From: Leucobacter muris
Lineage (GTDB): Bacteria; Actinomycetota; Actinomycetes; Actinomycetales; Microbacteriaceae
Assembly: GCF_004028235.1 (NCBI RefSeq)
Contig: NZ_CP035037.1
Coordinates: 868,001 to 932,000 of the forward strand
Length of the DNA: 64,000 bases
Reading direction: 5' to 3'
Shown: positions 1-9,721 of the stretch, piece after piece
How positions within the stretch are numbered: the stretch's first letter is position 1
Layout of the letters: the number at the start of each line of letters is the position of its first letter
Translations under genes and position numbers: made by a program
Notes under the pieces: generated by a model
Told to the model about the DNA's origin: nothing
Seen by the model: the letters and a program-made list of their open reading frames with translations, nothing else
Database searches by the model: none

Positions 1-931
1 CGTGCTCGTGACGGGCGCGGGCGGATCCATCGGCTCCGAGCTCTGCCGCCAGCTCGCGAGATTCGCGCCGAGCGAGCTCATCATGCTCGACCGCGACGAG
101 ACCGCCCTGCAGGAGACGCAGCTCTCGATCAGCGGGCACGGGCTGCTCGACACCAACGACGTGGTGCTCGCCGACATCCGCGACGAGGCCACGCTGCAGC
201 GCATCTTCTCGGAGCAGCGCCCCGAGGTCGTGTTCCACGCGGCGGCGCTCAAGCACCTGCCGATGCTCGAGCAGTACCCCGATGAGGCCTGGAAGACCAA
301 CGTGATCGGCACGCTCAACGTGCTGCGCGCCGCCCGCAGCGCCGGCGTCGGCACGTTCGTCAACATCTCCACCGACAAGGCCGCGAACCCCACGAGCGTG
401 CTCGGCCACTCGAAGCGGGTCGCCGAGAAGCTGACCGCCTGGATGGCCGAGCAGACGGGGCAGCGCTACCTCTCCGTGCGCTTCGGCAACGTGATCGGCA
501 GCCGCGGGTCCATGCTGCCCACCTTCCGCAAGCTCATCGAGGCCGGAGGCCCGCTCACCGTCACCCACCCCGACGTCACCCGCTTCTTCATGACGATCCC
601 CGAGGCCTGCCAGCTCGTCGTGCAGGCCGGCGGCATCGGGCGACCCGGCGAGGTGCTGATCCTCGACATGGGCGACCCCGTGCGCATCGTCGACGTCGCA
701 CGTCGCATGATCGCGCAGTCCGGCAAAGACATCGAGATCGTCTACACCGGTCTGCGCCACGGCGAGAAGCTGCACGAAGAGCTCGTGGGCCGCGGCGAGG
801 GCGACGAGCGCCCGTTCCACCCCAAGATCGCCCACGCCCACGTCGACACGATCTCGCCCGACGTGCTCGATCACGAAGGCTGGATCGCCCGCCTCGACCT
901 CACCGAAGCCGCCGAGGAGCGGGTGCAGTGA
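1..931 (+). CDS. FlaA1/CapD-type UDP-sugar 4,6-dehydratase (5' partial)
   Basis: Extended short-chain dehydrogenase that probably converts a UDP-N-acetylhexosamine to its 4-keto-6-deoxy form for surface glycans. The Rossmann motif TGAGGSIG lies right at the window edge. In this family an N-terminal membrane region of about 250 residues usually precedes it, so the gene is cut and the GTG at base 2 is not its start. NISTDKA and an LGHSK stretch, in place of YxxxK, fit the FlaA1/CapD subgroup. It overlaps the next gene by four bases (GTGA), so the two are translationally coupled. The exact sugar cannot be read from sequence. Confidence 0.85.
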   Translation, partial: VLVTGAGGSIGSELCRQLARFAPSELIMLDRDETALQETQLSISGHGLLDTNDVVLADIRDEATLQRIFSEQRPEVVFHAAALKHLPMLEQYPDEAWKTNVIGTLNVLRAARSAGVGTFVNISTDKAANPTSVLGHSKRVAEKLTAWMAEQTGQRYLSVRFGNVIGSRGSMLPTFRKLIEAGGPLTVTHPDVTRFFMTIPEACQLVVQAGGIGRPGEVLILDMGDPVRIVDVARRMIAQSGKDIEIVYTGLRHGEKLHEELVGRGEGDERPFHPKIAHAHVDTISPDVLDHEGWIARLDLTEAAEERVQ

Positions 932-2028
932 CGGGCCTCGGTACGGTGCTCGGGATCGGGGCGCTGACGCTCGCGCTCAGCCTGCTGCTGCCGTTCGCGG
1001 TAAAGCCGCTGCTCATGAAGCTCGGCATCATGGACGTGCCCAACGAGCGATCCTCGCACGAGCGCCCCGTGCTGCGCGGGCTCGGGCTCGCCGTGCTCAT
1101 CGCGATGGCGGCCGGCGGGATCCTCGCGGCGCTCGTCTACCCGCTGCTCGGTTACCCGTACGTCTCGACCAACACGATCACCGTGGTCGCCGGCTCGATC
1201 GCGGCCGGTCTGCTCGGCCTGGCCGAGGACCTGCGCGGGTTGAGCGTCAGGGTGCGCAGCCTCTGCCTGCTGCTCATCGCTTCGGGCGTGGCCGCATCGC
1301 TGCTCTGGCAGCCCCAGCTCTTCGGCGGCTCGTCGGGGCTCGTGAGCCCCGTCTTCCTGCAGTGGGTGAGCGGATGGCTGGAGACCGACCTGCCGCTGTG
1401 GGGGCTGCTGCTGCTCGCCGTCTACGCGGTGCTGTTCATCTCGAGCTACATCAACGTCGCGAACTTCATGGACGGGCTCAACGGCATCAGCGGCTTCCAC
1501 GGGGTCATCGCGGGTCTCACGTTCGCGGTTGTCGGATACCTCACCGGTCACGGGTGGCTGCTGGTCGTCGGTCTCGTGCTCGCAGCGGGTTTCGGCGGGT
1601 TCCTGCCCTGGAACCTCACGAAGCCGGGCGCCTTCCTGGGCGACGTCGGCAGTTACCTGCTCGGCGGTTCGGTCGCGGTGACGAGCTTCGCCGCCCTCGT
1701 CGCAGGGATACCGTTCCTGGCCACCATCGGGCCGATGGTGATCTACTTCGGTGACGTCGGCGCGACGCTGGTGAAGCGGGTGCGCGCCGGCAAGCGGTGG
1801 GACGAACCCCACAAGGAGCACGTCTACCAGCGCATCCAGCAGCTCGGCTACACGCACGTGCAGGCCTCGGCGATCACCGCCGGGTGCACGGCGGTCGCCT
1901 CGCTGCTCGGCATCGGTTCGCTCTTCACCGGGCTCTGGGGCACGCTCGCGCTGCTCGTCGCGGGGCTCGCCGTGGTGGTCTGCTACTCGCTGCTGCCGCG
2001 AGTGCTGCCCGCGCGCACACAGCCGTAG
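928..2028 (+). CDS. WecA/TagO/MraY-family undecaprenyl-phosphate sugar-1-phosphate transferase
   Basis: Polytopic membrane enzyme (366 aa, about ten hydrophobic segments) that transfers a sugar 1-phosphate from a UDP-sugar to undecaprenyl phosphate, the first membrane step of glycan assembly. NFMDGLNG (from about residue 179) carries the family aspartate, followed by LGDVGSYLLG and the cytoplasmic DEPHKEHVYQR loop. The GTG start overlaps the stop of the upstream dehydratase, so the two form one operon, probably for a wall or capsule polymer. It is not MraY of peptidoglycan synthesis, because the usual dcw neighbours are absent. Start position is well supported by the overlap. Confidence 0.85.
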   Translation: MTGLGTVLGIGALTLALSLLLPFAVKPLLMKLGIMDVPNERSSHERPVLRGLGLAVLIAMAAGGILAALVYPLLGYPYVSTNTITVVAGSIAAGLLGLAEDLRGLSVRVRSLCLLLIASGVAASLLWQPQLFGGSSGLVSPVFLQWVSGWLETDLPLWGLLLLAVYAVLFISSYINVANFMDGLNGISGFHGVIAGLTFAVVGYLTGHGWLLVVGLVLAAGFGGFLPWNLTKPGAFLGDVGSYLLGGSVAVTSFAALVAGIPFLATIGPMVIYFGDVGATLVKRVRAGKRWDEPHKEHVYQRIQQLGYTHVQASAITAGCTAVASLLGIGSLFTGLWGTLALLVAGLAVVVCYSLLPRVLPARTQP

Positions 2029-2110
2029 CCGCGGTCCATCGGCCTCTCCCTGAAGGGCGGTGAGGAGACTGGAGTTCTGCGCGTATCGGGGAGCCGTTCT
2101 CAGGCGGTGA

Positions 2111-2200
2111 GGGATCGCGGAGAGCGAGCGCATCGGGGTTGGCGCGGCTGAGCGAAGCGAGGACGCGCCGGGGGTCCCCGCCTAGCGAGCGCGCGATCCC
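2111..2200. other. Nested inverted repeats downstream of the glycosyltransferase gene
   Basis: A perfect 9-bp pair, GGGATCGCG (2111-2119) and CGCGATCCC (2192-2200), encloses a second pair, GGCGCG (2141-2146) and CGCGCC (2164-2169). The transcript could fold into a long branched stem about 80 bases after the stop codon. There is no U tract, so intrinsic termination is uncertain. A 3' end structure of the polysaccharide operon is the simplest reading. It lies just before the ribosomal promoter. Confidence 0.35.
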
Positions 2201-2219
2201 GAACCGCGACACGCCCGGG

Positions 2220-2249
2220 TTGCATCAACCAACTTCCCCGTGCGAGAAT
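2220..2249 (+). promoter_or_regulatory. Putative S10 operon promoter
   Basis: TTGCAT (2220-2225), an 18-bp spacer and GAGAAT (2244-2249) form a plausible housekeeping sigma promoter. It would give rpsJ a 5' leader of roughly 340 nt. No other good hexamer pair was seen closer to rpsJ; a TTGACA at 2457-2462 has no partner -10. Confidence 0.45.
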
Positions 2250-2255
2250 AGACAG

Positions 2256-2599
2256 GTTCAGTACTCCGCGCCTCGGTGCGGATCACTGCCAGGCAGTGCA
2301 TAACCGCCGCTTCGGCACTCCGACATGATCGGGGAGCGAGACGGTTCGGGTTAGGCCGCGGGTAGCGAACACCACCCGTGCATCGAAGCGGCTCGGCGAA
2401 AGCCCGGTCGCTTCATGTGTGCGGGGCCGTCCCTGCGCACGTCGCAGGCGCGGTTCTTGACAGGTGAACAGAGACCCAGCACGGCGCGCTCATCGGAGTG
2501 CGTGTGCCAGGGCGCTGGTACGCAAGACGTCCAATGCCGCCGGCCCTTCGACACGCTCAGGGGCATGCGGTACGACGCAAGTAGAAAGTAGAGAGTCAC
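2256..2599 (+). promoter_or_regulatory. Long structured 5' leader of rpsJ
   Basis: This non-coding stretch can form several hairpins. One uses CACTG/CAGTG arms at 2284-2298. Another, 2385-2414, has GAAGCG/CGCTTC arms and an inner GGC stem capped by a GAAA loop. In enterobacteria the S10 leader binds L4 for autoregulation. Whether this leader does so is unknown, and it does not obviously resemble that structure. No ORF with ribosome-binding site is visible in it. A ribosome-binding stretch precedes the rpsJ ATG. Confidence 0.4.
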
Positions 2600-2908
2600 A
2601 TGGCGGGACAGAAGATCCGCATTCGACTGAAGTCGTATGACCACGAGGTCATCGACAGCTCCGCACGTAAGATCGTCGACACGGTGACCCGCGCGGGTGC
2701 GACCGTGATCGGCCCCGTGCCGCTCCCCACGGAGAAGAACGTGATCGCCGTGATCCGTTCGCCTCACAAGTACAAGGACAGCCGCGAGCACTTCGAGAAG
2801 CGCACGCACAAGCGCCTGATCGACATCGTCGATCCCACCCCGAAGGCCGTCGATTCGCTCATGCGTCTCGATCTGCCTGCCGACGTCAACATCGAGATCA
2901 AGCTCTAA
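2600..2908 (+). CDS. rpsJ: 30S ribosomal protein S10
   Basis: S10 of the 30S head, 102 aa (family about 101-105), also the NusE partner in transcription antitermination. The N-terminus [19 protein letters not shown] is near invariant. It is the first gene of the S10 operon and sits 14 bases before rplC. Its promoter appears to lie more than 300 bases upstream (see leader entry). Confidence 0.98.
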   Translation: MAGQKIRIRLKSYDHEVIDSSARKIVDTVTRAGATVIGPVPLPTEKNVIAVIRSPHKYKDSREHFEKRTHKRLIDIVDPTPKAVDSLMRLDLPADVNIEIKL

Positions 2909-2922
2909 GGGGGGATCCGAAC

Positions 2923-3576
2923 ATGTCAGTAGCACGCAACGTGAAGGGTCTTCTGGGCACCAAGCTCGGTATGACGCAGGTCTGGGATGAGAACGGCAAC
3001 GTCGTTCCCGTGACCGTCATCGAGGTGGCCCCCAACGTGGTCACCCAGATCCGCACCCCCGAGGTCGACGGCTACAGCGCCGTGCAGATCGCCGCGGGTC
3101 AGATCGATCCCCGCAAGGTGAACAAGCCTTCGGCCGGTCACTTCGAGAAGGCGGGCGTCACGCCCCGCCGTCACCTCACCGAGGTGCGCACGGCCGACGC
3201 GGCCGAGTACGCCCTCGGCCAGGAGCTCACCGTCGACGCCACCTTCGAGGCCGGTCAGCAGATCGACGTCGTGGGCACCTCGAAGGGCAAGGGCTTCGCC
3301 GGCACCATGAAGCGCCACAACTTCAAGGGCGTCTCGGCTTCGCACGGTGCTCACCGCAACCACCGCAAGCCCGGCTCCATCGGCGGCGCCGCGACCCCCG
3401 GTCGCGTCTTCAAGGGCCAGCGCATGGCCGGTCGCATGGGTGGCGAGCGCGTCACCGTGCAGAACCTCACCGTGCAGGCGATCGACGCCGAGAAGGGTCT
3501 CATCCTGGTCAAGGGTGCGGTTCCCGGCGCTCGCGGTCGTCTCGTTTTCGTTCGCAACGCAGTGAAGGGGGCGTAG
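2923..3576 (+). CDS. rplC: 50S ribosomal protein L3
   Basis: Large-subunit protein that nucleates 23S folding and reaches the peptidyl-transferase centre. It is 217 aa, with the conserved [12 protein letters not shown] start and the central [16 protein letters not shown] loop around residues 144-159. A GGGG-rich ribosome-binding stretch lies ahead of its ATG. It is followed after three bases by rplD. Confidence 0.98.
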   Translation: MSVARNVKGLLGTKLGMTQVWDENGNVVPVTVIEVAPNVVTQIRTPEVDGYSAVQIAAGQIDPRKVNKPSAGHFEKAGVTPRRHLTEVRTADAAEYALGQELTVDATFEAGQQIDVVGTSKGKGFAGTMKRHNFKGVSASHGAHRNHRKPGSIGGAATPGRVFKGQRMAGRMGGERVTVQNLTVQAIDAEKGLILVKGAVPGARGRLVFVRNAVKGA

Positions 3577-3579
3577 TTC

Positions 3580-4233
3580 ATGGCTACCGCTACCAAGCTC
3601 GAGGTGCTCGACGCCAAGGGTAAGAAGGCCGGCTCGGTCGACCTTCCCGAGGCCATCTTCGGCGCCGAGACCAACGTCCCGCTGATCCACCAGGTGGTCA
3701 CCGCTCAGCTCGCAGCTGCGCGTCAGGGTACGCACAAGACCAAGAACCGCGGCGAGCGCTCCGGTTCGGGTGTCAAGCCGTTCAAGCAGAAGGGCACCGG
3801 CCGCGCCCGCCAGGGTTCGGTCCGCATGCCGCAGCACCGCGGCGGCGGCATCGTGCACGGCCCCGTGCCGCGCGACTACTCGCAGCGCACCCCCAAGAAG
3901 ATGATCGCTGCCGCGCTCACCGGTCTGCTCTCGGATCGCGCCCGCGCGAGCCGTCTGCACATCGTCGAGTCGTTCGGCATCGGCGACAAGCCCAGCACCA
4001 AGTCGGCTCGCGAGTTCCTCGCGTCGGTCGCGCCGGGCAAGCGCGTGCTCGTGGTCGTCGTCCGCGAGGACGAGAACACCGTGCTCAGCGTTCGCAACCT
4101 GCAGCACGTCCACGTGCTGTACCAGGATCAGCTCAACGCCTACGACGTGGTCGTCAGCGACGATCTCGTCTTCACCAAGGCTGCCTTCGACGCGTTCGTC
4201 GCCGGCCGAGCCGCCAAGGAGGACACGAAGTGA
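3580..4233 (+). CDS. rplD: 50S ribosomal protein L4
   Basis: L4, 217 aa, lines the exit tunnel through its extended loop; the conserved [11 protein letters not shown] is visible around residues 73-83. In some bacteria L4 also represses its own operon; nothing here proves that. Its stop overlaps the GTG of rplW by four bases, giving translational coupling. Confidence 0.98.
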   Translation: MATATKLEVLDAKGKKAGSVDLPEAIFGAETNVPLIHQVVTAQLAAARQGTHKTKNRGERSGSGVKPFKQKGTGRARQGSVRMPQHRGGGIVHGPVPRDYSQRTPKKMIAAALTGLLSDRARASRLHIVESFGIGDKPSTKSAREFLASVAPGKRVLVVVVREDENTVLSVRNLQHVHVLYQDQLNAYDVVVSDDLVFTKAAFDAFVAGRAAKEDTK

Positions 4234-4529
4234 GCCTGAACAAGTCCGCACACGACGTCATCATCCGCCCGATCGTCTCGGAGAAGAGCTACAACCTCAT
4301 CGACGCGAACGGCCAGTACACCTTCGAGGTGCAGCCGACCGCGAACAAGACTGAGATCAAGCTCGCCATCGAGCAGGTCTTCGGCGTGAAGGTCGAGAAG
4401 ATCCGCACCCTCAACCGCAAGGGCAAGACCCGCCGCACGAAGTTTGGCATGGGCAAGCGCAAGGACACCAAGCGCGCCATCGTCACGCTGAAGTCGGGCT
4501 CCATCGACATCTTCACGGCTGCGCTGTAG
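4230..4529 (+). CDS. rplW: 50S ribosomal protein L23
   Basis: Tunnel-exit protein of 99 aa that forms the docking site for trigger factor and SRP. It starts with GTG overlapping the rplD stop. The [13 protein letters not shown] segment near the N-terminus and [15 protein letters not shown] loop near the C-terminus are typical. Followed by rplB after 22 bases with its own ribosome-binding site. Confidence 0.98.
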   Translation: MSLNKSAHDVIIRPIVSEKSYNLIDANGQYTFEVQPTANKTEIKLAIEQVFGVKVEKIRTLNRKGKTRRTKFGMGKRKDTKRAIVTLKSGSIDIFTAAL

Positions 4530-4551
4530 AAGGGGCGAAGAGGAACACAAC

Positions 4552-5388
4552 ATGGCTATTCGCAAGTACAAGCCGACGACCCCGGGTCGTCGTGGCTCGA
4601 GCGTCGCTGATTTCGCCGAGATCACGCGCTCGACCCCTGAGAAGTCGCTGCTCCGCCCGCTCCCCAAGACGGGCGGCCGCAACAACCAGGGCCGCATCAC
4701 CACCCGCCACATCGGCGGTGGCCACAAGCGCCAGTACCGCGTCATCGACTTCCGTCGCAATGACAAGGACGGCGTGAACGCCAAGGTCGCGCACATCGAG
4801 TACGACCCGAACCGCACGGCGCGCATCGCGCTGCTGCACTTCGAGGACGGCACGAAGCGTTACATCATCGCCCCGAACAAGCTGAAGCAGGGCGACATCA
4901 TCGAGTCGGGCGCCGGTGCCGATATCAAGCCCGGCAACAACCTGCCGCTGAAGAACATCCCCACCGGTACGGTCATCCACGCGATCGAGCTGAAGCCGGG
5001 CGGGGGAGCGAAGCTCGCTCGTTCCGCCGGCGCGTCGGTTCGCCTCGTCGCCAAGGACGGCCCCTACGCCCAGCTGCGTCTGCCCTCGGGCGAGATCCGC
5101 AACGTCGACGTGCGCTGCCGCGCAACCGTCGGCGAGGTGGGCAACGCCGAGCAGTCGAACATCAACTGGGGCAAGGCCGGCCGCATGCGCTGGAAGGGCG
5201 TCCGCCCGACCGTGCGCGGTGTCGTCATGAACCCGGTGGATCACCCGCACGGTGGTGGCGAAGGCCGCACCTCGGGCGGTCGCCACCCGGTCAGCCCCTG
5301 GGGTCAGAAGGAAGGCCGCACGCGCCACCCGAACAAGGAAAGCGACAAGCTCATCGTGCGTCGCCGTCCGACCGGCAAGAAGCGCTAA
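4552..5388 (+). CDS. rplB: 50S ribosomal protein L2
   Basis: L2, 278 aa, is needed for subunit association and peptidyl transfer. The C-terminal [18 protein letters not shown] motif includes the conserved histidine region next to the catalytic centre. Length matches the bacterial family. Fourth-to-fifth position in the S10 operon is canonical. Confidence 0.98.
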   Translation: MAIRKYKPTTPGRRGSSVADFAEITRSTPEKSLLRPLPKTGGRNNQGRITTRHIGGGHKRQYRVIDFRRNDKDGVNAKVAHIEYDPNRTARIALLHFEDGTKRYIIAPNKLKQGDIIESGAGADIKPGNNLPLKNIPTGTVIHAIELKPGGGAKLARSAGASVRLVAKDGPYAQLRLPSGEIRNVDVRCRATVGEVGNAEQSNINWGKAGRMRWKGVRPTVRGVVMNPVDHPHGGGEGRTSGGRHPVSPWGQKEGRTRHPNKESDKLIVRRRPTGKKR

Positions 5389-5412
5389 ACGGCAGGTAGG
5401 AGAGAGTAGAAG

Positions 5413-5694
5413 ATGCCTCGTAGTCTCAAGAAGGGCCCCTTCGTCGACAACCACCTGCTGCACAAGGTGGTTGCCCAGAACGAAGCCGGCACCAAGAACG
5501 TGATCAAGACCTGGTCGCGCCGCTCGATGATCATCCCGGCCATGCTCGGCCACACGATCGCGGTGCACGACGGTCGCAAGCACATCCCGGTGTTCGTCAC
5601 CGAAACCATGGTGGGTCACAAGCTGGGCGAGTTCGCGCCCACCCGCACCTTCCGTGGTCACGTGAAGGACGACAAGAAGGGCCGTCGCCGCTAA
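5413..5694 (+). CDS. rpsS: 30S ribosomal protein S19
   Basis: S19, 93 aa, binds 16S rRNA in the head with S13. [15 protein letters not shown] and [13 protein letters not shown] are diagnostic. A GGAGAGAG-type ribosome-binding site lies just upstream of the ATG. The next gene, rplV, begins 26 bases after the stop codon. Confidence 0.98.
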   Translation: MPRSLKKGPFVDNHLLHKVVAQNEAGTKNVIKTWSRRSMIIPAMLGHTIAVHDGRKHIPVFVTETMVGHKLGEFAPTRTFRGHVKDDKKGRRR

Positions 5695-5719
5695 GCGGTG
5701 ACGTGAAGGAGGAAGAGAA

Positions 5720-6100
5720 ATGGTGGAGTCGATCGCACGCGTGCGTCATATCCGCATCACCCCCCAGAAGGCCCGTCGCGTTGTTGACCTGATCCGCGGT
5801 AAGAACGCCCAGGAGGCCCTGGCCATCCTGAAGTTCGCCCCGCAGGCCGCCGCAGAGCCCGTGTTCAAGCTCGTCGCCTCGGCGATCGCGAACGCGCGCG
5901 TCAAGGCCGATAACGAGAACCTGCGTTTCAACGAGGACGAGCTCGTCGTGGCTCGCGCCTTCGTCGACGAGGGCGCGACGCTCAAGCGCTTCCGCCCCCG
6001 CGCACAGGGTCGCGCATTCCGCATCAACAAGCGCACGAGCCACATCACGGTCATTCTGCAGACCGCCGACGAGCTCGCGGCCGCGAAGAAGGGAGCCTAA
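5720..6100 (+). CDS. rplV: 50S ribosomal protein L22
   Basis: L22, 126 aa, has a beta-hairpin that reaches the exit tunnel, a known site of macrolide-resistance changes. The hairpin sequence [18 protein letters not shown] is near the C-terminus and looks wild type. AAGGAGGAAG precedes the start codon. It is followed by rpsC after four bases. Confidence 0.97.
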   Translation: MVESIARVRHIRITPQKARRVVDLIRGKNAQEALAILKFAPQAAAEPVFKLVASAIANARVKADNENLRFNEDELVVARAFVDEGATLKRFRPRAQGRAFRINKRTSHITVILQTADELAAAKKGA

Positions 6101-6104
6101 CGGT

Positions 6105-6863
6105 ATGGGCCAGAAGATTCATCCCTACGGCTTCCGCCTCGGGGTCACCACCGACCACGTGTCGCGCTGGTTCTCGGACTCGACCAAGAAGGGTCAGCGC
6201 TACGCCGACTACCTGGCCGAGGACATCAAGATCCGCCAGCACCTGACGAAGCAGCTCGATCGCGCCGGCGTCTCGCGCGTCGAGATCGAGCGCACCCGCG
6301 ACCGCGTCCGCGTGGACATCCACTCGGCGCGTCCCGGCATCGTCATCGGCCGCCGCGGCGCCGAGGCCGAGCGCATCCGCGCCGCCCTCGAGAAGCTCAC
6401 CGGCAAGCAGATCCAGCTCAACATCCTCGAGGTCAAGAACCCCGAGGCCGACGCCCAGCTCGTCGCGCAGGGCATCGCCGAGCAGCTCGCCGCACGCGTG
6501 GCCTTCCGCCGCGCGATGCGCAAGGGCCTGCAGGGCGCTCAGCGCGCGGGCGCCAAGGGCATCCGCATCCAGGTCTCCGGCCGCCTCGGCGGCGCCGAGA
6601 TGAGCCGTTCGGAGTTCTACCGCGAGGGTCGTGTGCCGCTGCACACGCTGCGCGCGAACATCGACTACGGCTTCTACGAGGCGAAGACCACCTTCGGCCG
6701 CATCGGCGTGAAGGTCTGGATCTACAAGGGCGATCTCACCAACAAGGAACTCGCTCGCGAGCAGGCGGCCCAGAAGCCGTCGCGCGACCGCGGCGATCGT
6801 CGCCGTGCGCCCCGTGGCGCTCAGGCCGAGGCTGCACCCGCTGCAGCAGGAGCGGAGAAGTAA
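6105..6863 (+). CDS. rpsC: 30S ribosomal protein S3
   Basis: S3, 252 aa, belongs to the 30S mRNA-entry helicase site with S4 and S5. The KH-type segment [15 protein letters not shown] (about residues 80-94) and the C-terminal S3 domain are present. The last 30 residues form an Arg/Ala/Glu-rich tail ([16 protein letters not shown] onwards), common in actinobacteria. It precedes rplP by two bases. Confidence 0.98.
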   Translation: MGQKIHPYGFRLGVTTDHVSRWFSDSTKKGQRYADYLAEDIKIRQHLTKQLDRAGVSRVEIERTRDRVRVDIHSARPGIVIGRRGAEAERIRAALEKLTGKQIQLNILEVKNPEADAQLVAQGIAEQLAARVAFRRAMRKGLQGAQRAGAKGIRIQVSGRLGGAEMSRSEFYREGRVPLHTLRANIDYGFYEAKTTFGRIGVKVWIYKGDLTNKELAREQAAQKPSRDRGDRRRAPRGAQAEAAPAAAGAEK

Positions 6864-6865
6864 GC

Positions 6866-7285
6866 ATGCTGATTCCCCGTCGAGTCAAGTACCGCAAGCA
6901 GCACCACCCCAGCCGCAGCGGTCAGTCGAAGGGCGGCAACACGGTCGCCTTCGGCGAGTTCGGTATCCAGGCCCTCACCCCCGCGTACGTGACCAACCGT
7001 CAGATCGAGTCCGCTCGTATCGCGATGACCCGTCACATCAAGCGCGGCGGCAAGGTGTGGATCAACATCTACCCCGACCGTCCCCTCACCAAGAAGCCCG
7101 CGGAAACCCGCATGGGCTCCGGTAAGGGCTCGCCGGAGTGGTGGGTGGCCAACGTCAAGCCGGGCCGCGTGCTCTTCGAGGTCGCCGGCGTCGACGAGCA
7201 GCTCGCTCGTGAGGCGCTGACCCGCGCGATCCACAAGCTGCCGCTCAAGGCCCGTATTATCAAGCGCGAGGAGGGCGACGCGTAA
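6866..7285 (+). CDS. rplP: 50S ribosomal protein L16
   Basis: L16, 139 aa, organises the A-site tRNA elbow region. [14 protein letters not shown] and the [15 protein letters not shown] segment are characteristic. Its TAA overlaps the ATG of rpmC (TAATG), so the two are coupled. Confidence 0.98.
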   Translation: MLIPRRVKYRKQHHPSRSGQSKGGNTVAFGEFGIQALTPAYVTNRQIESARIAMTRHIKRGGKVWINIYPDRPLTKKPAETRMGSGKGSPEWWVANVKPGRVLFEVAGVDEQLAREALTRAIHKLPLKARIIKREEGDA

Positions 7286-7596
7286 TGGCGATCGGTACCA
7301 AAGAACTGGCCATCACCGAACTCGATAGCTTCGAGGACGAGCGTCTGGCCGAGGAGCTCAAGAAGGCCAAGGCCGAGCTCTTCAACCTTCGTTTCCAGTC
7401 GGCCACCGGCCAGCTGGAGAGCCACGGCCGCGTACGCCAGGTGAAGCGCGACATCGCTCGCATCTACACCGTGCTGCGCGAGCGCGAGCTCGGCCTCCGG
7501 GTCACCCCGGCGGCCGCCCCTGCTCCCGCGAAGGCGAAGAAGAGCAGCAAGAAGACCGAGCAGGCGGACGCCGCCGCTGAGACGAAGGAGGCCTAA
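7285..7596 (+). CDS. rpmC: 50S ribosomal protein L29 with acidic/basic tail
   Basis: L29 at the tunnel exit next to L23. The family core is about 65-70 residues ([15 protein letters not shown], then [16 protein letters not shown]). This protein has 103 aa, the extra 30 being an Ala/Lys/Glu-rich C-terminal tail. Such tails are common in high-GC actinobacteria and are probably disordered. Confidence 0.96.
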   Translation: MAIGTKELAITELDSFEDERLAEELKKAKAELFNLRFQSATGQLESHGRVRQVKRDIARIYTVLRERELGLRVTPAAAPAPAKAKKSSKKTEQADAAAETKEA

Positions 7597-7598
7597 GA

Positions 7599-7871
7599 AT
7601 GGCTGAGGTCGAGAAGGAACAGCGCGGCTACCGTAAGGCTCGCCGCGGCTACGTCGTCAGCGACAAGATGGACAAGACCATCGTCGTCGAGGTCGAGGAC
7701 CGCGTGAAGCACCCGCTGTACGGCAAGGTCATGCGCCGTTCGTCGAAGGTCAAGGCCCACGACGAGCAGAACACCGCCGGCATCGGCGATCTCGTGCTCA
7801 TCCACGAGACCCGTCCGCTGAGCGCCACCAAGCGCTGGCGTCTGGTCGAGATCCTCGAGAAGGCGAAGTAA
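7599..7871 (+). CDS. rpsQ: 30S ribosomal protein S17
   Basis: S17, 90 aa, an OB-fold primary 16S rRNA binder. Recognised by [19 protein letters not shown] and the C-terminal [14 protein letters not shown]. It ends the S10 operon; 31 bases separate it from rplN and no terminator is visible, so transcription probably reads through into the spc cluster. Confidence 0.98.
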   Translation: MAEVEKEQRGYRKARRGYVVSDKMDKTIVVEVEDRVKHPLYGKVMRRSSKVKAHDEQNTAGIGDLVLIHETRPLSATKRWRLVEILEKAK

Positions 7872-7902
7872 GCCTCGCGCTTACTGACTGAAGGAGTAAC
7901 AA

Positions 7903-8271
7903 GTGATTCAGCAGGAATCCCGACTCAAGGTCGCCGATAACACCGGCGCCAAGGAGTTGCTCACCATCCGTGTGCTCGGGGGCTCGAAGCGTCGTTACGC
8001 CGGTCTCGGCGACACGATCGTCGCGACCGTCAAGGACGCGATCCCCGGCGGCAACGTGAAGAAGGGCGACGTGGTCAAGGCCGTCGTCGTCCGCGCTCGC
8101 AAGTCGACCCGTCGTGCCGATGGCTCGTACATCAGCTTCGACGAGAACGCAGCCGTCATCCTCAAGGCCGACGGGGAGCCCCGCGGCACCCGTATCTTCG
8201 GGCCGGTCGGCCGTGAGCTGCGCGACAAGCGGTTCATGAAGATCGTCTCGCTCGCACCGGAGGTGATCTAG
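7903..8271 (+). CDS. rplN: 50S ribosomal protein L14
   Basis: L14, 122 aa, a subunit-interface protein that binds the silencing factor RsfS in other bacteria. The [18 protein letters not shown] start is diagnostic. The start codon is GTG with GAAGGAG six bases upstream. First gene of the spc cluster. Confidence 0.98.
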   Translation: MIQQESRLKVADNTGAKELLTIRVLGGSKRRYAGLGDTIVATVKDAIPGGNVKKGDVVKAVVVRARKSTRRADGSYISFDENAAVILKADGEPRGTRIFGPVGRELRDKRFMKIVSLAPEVI

Positions 8272-8275
8272 TCCT

Positions 8276-8638
8276 ATGGGCGCAAAGATCAAGAAGGGTG
8301 ACCTCGTCGAGGTCATCTCGGGCCCGTCGCAGGATCGCGGCGGCTACAAGGGCAAGCAGGGGCGCGTCATCGAGGTGCTCGCCGAAAGCGACCGCGTGGT
8401 CGTCGAGGGCGTGAACTACGTCACGAAGCACGTGCGCGTCGGCCAGTCGGATCGAGGCACCCGCGAGGGCGGCATCGAGACCGTCGAGGCCCCGATCCAC
8501 GTCTCCAACGTCGCCATCGTCGATCCCGAGACGAAGAAGCCGACTCGCGTCGGGTTCCGCGTCGAGGAGGTCGAGAAGGACGGCAAGAAGAAGACCGTTC
8601 GCGTGCGCTACGCCAAGCAGTCTGGGAAGGACCTCTAA
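8276..8638 (+). CDS. rplX: 50S ribosomal protein L24
   Basis: L24, 120 aa, an assembly initiator with the N-terminal KOW segment [18 protein letters not shown]. An almost perfect anti-16S match, GGAGGTGAT, lies inside the end of rplN and serves its ATG. Its TAA directly abuts the rplE ATG. The protein is slightly longer than the usual 105 residues. Confidence 0.97.
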   Translation: MGAKIKKGDLVEVISGPSQDRGGYKGKQGRVIEVLAESDRVVVEGVNYVTKHVRVGQSDRGTREGGIETVEAPIHVSNVAIVDPETKKPTRVGFRVEEVEKDGKKKTVRVRYAKQSGKDL

Positions 8639-9199
8639 ATGACTGAGACCAAGGTTCAGCCCCGTCTCAAGCAGAAGTACCGGAGCGACATCGTTCCGCA
8701 GCTGCGCGAGGAGTTCGACTACGCCAACATCATGCAGGTTCCGGGCATCGTCAAGGTGGTCGTGAACACCGGTGTCGGCGACGCGGCTCGCGACAGCAAG
8801 GTGATCGAGGGCGCCATCGCCGACCTCACCAAGATCACCGGCCAGAAGCCCATGGTGACCAAGGCCCGCAAGTCGATCGCGCAGTTCAAGCTGCGCGAGG
8901 GCCAGGCCATCGGCGCGCACGTCACCCTCCGCGGTGATCGCGCGTGGGAGTTCCTCGATCGCCTGATCAGCCTCGCACTGCCGCGAATCCGCGATTTCCG
9001 CGGCCTTTCGCCCAAGCAGTTCGACGGAAACGGCAACTACACCTTCGGATTGACCGAGCAGAGTGTGTTCCACGAGATCGATCAGGATAAGATTGATCGG
9101 GTGCGTGGTTTCGACATCACCGTCGTCACCACCGCGAAGTCCGACGACGAGGGTCGCGCGCTGCTCAAGGCGCTCGGCTTCCCCTTCAAGTCGGAATAA
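8639..9199 (+). CDS. rplE: 50S ribosomal protein L5
   Basis: L5, 186 aa, binds 5S rRNA and contacts the P-site tRNA. The [18 protein letters not shown] and [13 protein letters not shown] segments are typical. Its start codon follows the rplX stop with no gap. Downstream, where many bacteria carry rpsN (S14), there is only a hairpin before rpsH. Confidence 0.98.
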   Translation: MTETKVQPRLKQKYRSDIVPQLREEFDYANIMQVPGIVKVVVNTGVGDAARDSKVIEGAIADLTKITGQKPMVTKARKSIAQFKLREGQAIGAHVTLRGDRAWEFLDRLISLALPRIRDFRGLSPKQFDGNGNYTFGLTEQSVFHEIDQDKIDRVRGFDITVVTTAKSDDEGRALLKALGFPFKSE

Positions 9200-9219
9200 C
9201 TGAATAGTCCAAGCGGAGA

Positions 9220-9246
9220 GGGTGTCCGGGAGTTTCCCGGGCACCC
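9220..9246 (+). other. Strong intercistronic hairpin between rplE and rpsH
   Basis: GGGTGTCCGGGA (9220-9231), loop GTT, then TCCCGGGCACCC (9235-9246) form a 12-bp stem with one G-U pair. No U run follows, so it is more likely a processing, pausing or stability element than a full terminator. It fills the place normally occupied by rpsN. No coding sequence for S14 is visible in the 117-base gap. Confidence 0.6.
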
Positions 9247-9316
9247 GATCCGTGTGTCACCCAGGTCGCACCCCGTGTAACGGTGTGTGATACCAGGCGA
9301 GAAAGAAGAGTCACTC

Positions 9317-9715
9317 ATGACGATGACTGATCCGGTAGCAGACATGCTGACCCGGCTGCGCAACGCCAACTCTGCGCATCATGACGACGTTTCGCTCCCC
9401 GGCTCGAAGCTGAAGGAGCGGATCGCTGAGATCCTCAAGCGCGAGGGCTACATCAAGGACTGGAAGGTGGAGGCGGCTCGCGTCGGCACCACCCTCACCA
9501 TGTCGCTGAAGTACGGCCCGAACCGCGAGCGCTCCATCGAGGGCATCAAGCGCGTCTCCAAGCCCGGCCTCCGGGTATACGCGCGCTCCGCCGAGATCCC
9601 GAGCGTGCTCGGCGGCCTCGGCATCGCGATCCTGTCCACCTCCTCGGGGCTCCTCACCGACCGCGAGGCCGAGCAGAAGGGCGTCGGCGGGGAAGTCCTC
9701 GCTTACGTGTGGTAA
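9317..9715 (+). CDS. rpsH: 30S ribosomal protein S8
   Basis: S8, 132 aa from the ATG at 9317 ([17 protein letters not shown]). An in-frame GTG 30 bases upstream is rejected because it adds ten non-conserved residues. S8 binds helix 21 of 16S rRNA and is the spc translational repressor in E. coli. The C-terminal [20 protein letters not shown] motif confirms the family. Confidence 0.98.
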   Translation: MTMTDPVADMLTRLRNANSAHHDDVSLPGSKLKERIAEILKREGYIKDWKVEAARVGTTLTMSLKYGPNRERSIEGIKRVSKPGLRVYARSAEIPSVLGGLGIAILSTSSGLLTDREAEQKGVGGEVLAYVW

Positions 9716-9721
9716 GCCGTC

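Noticed and set aside
2457..2462. TTGACA as a promoter close to rpsJ
   Set aside because: No acceptable -10 at 16-18 bases; the pair at 2220/2244 is better.
2926..4251. Many long minus-strand open frames across the ribosomal operons (for example 2926-4251, 12280-13488, 26700-28016)
   Set aside because: High GC at third codon positions creates stop-free antisense frames; none shows domain motifs or a ribosome-binding site.
9200..9316. A hidden rpsN (S14) gene between rplE and rpsH
   Set aside because: No CxxC-containing or S14-like peptide in any frame of the 117 bases; only a hairpin is present.
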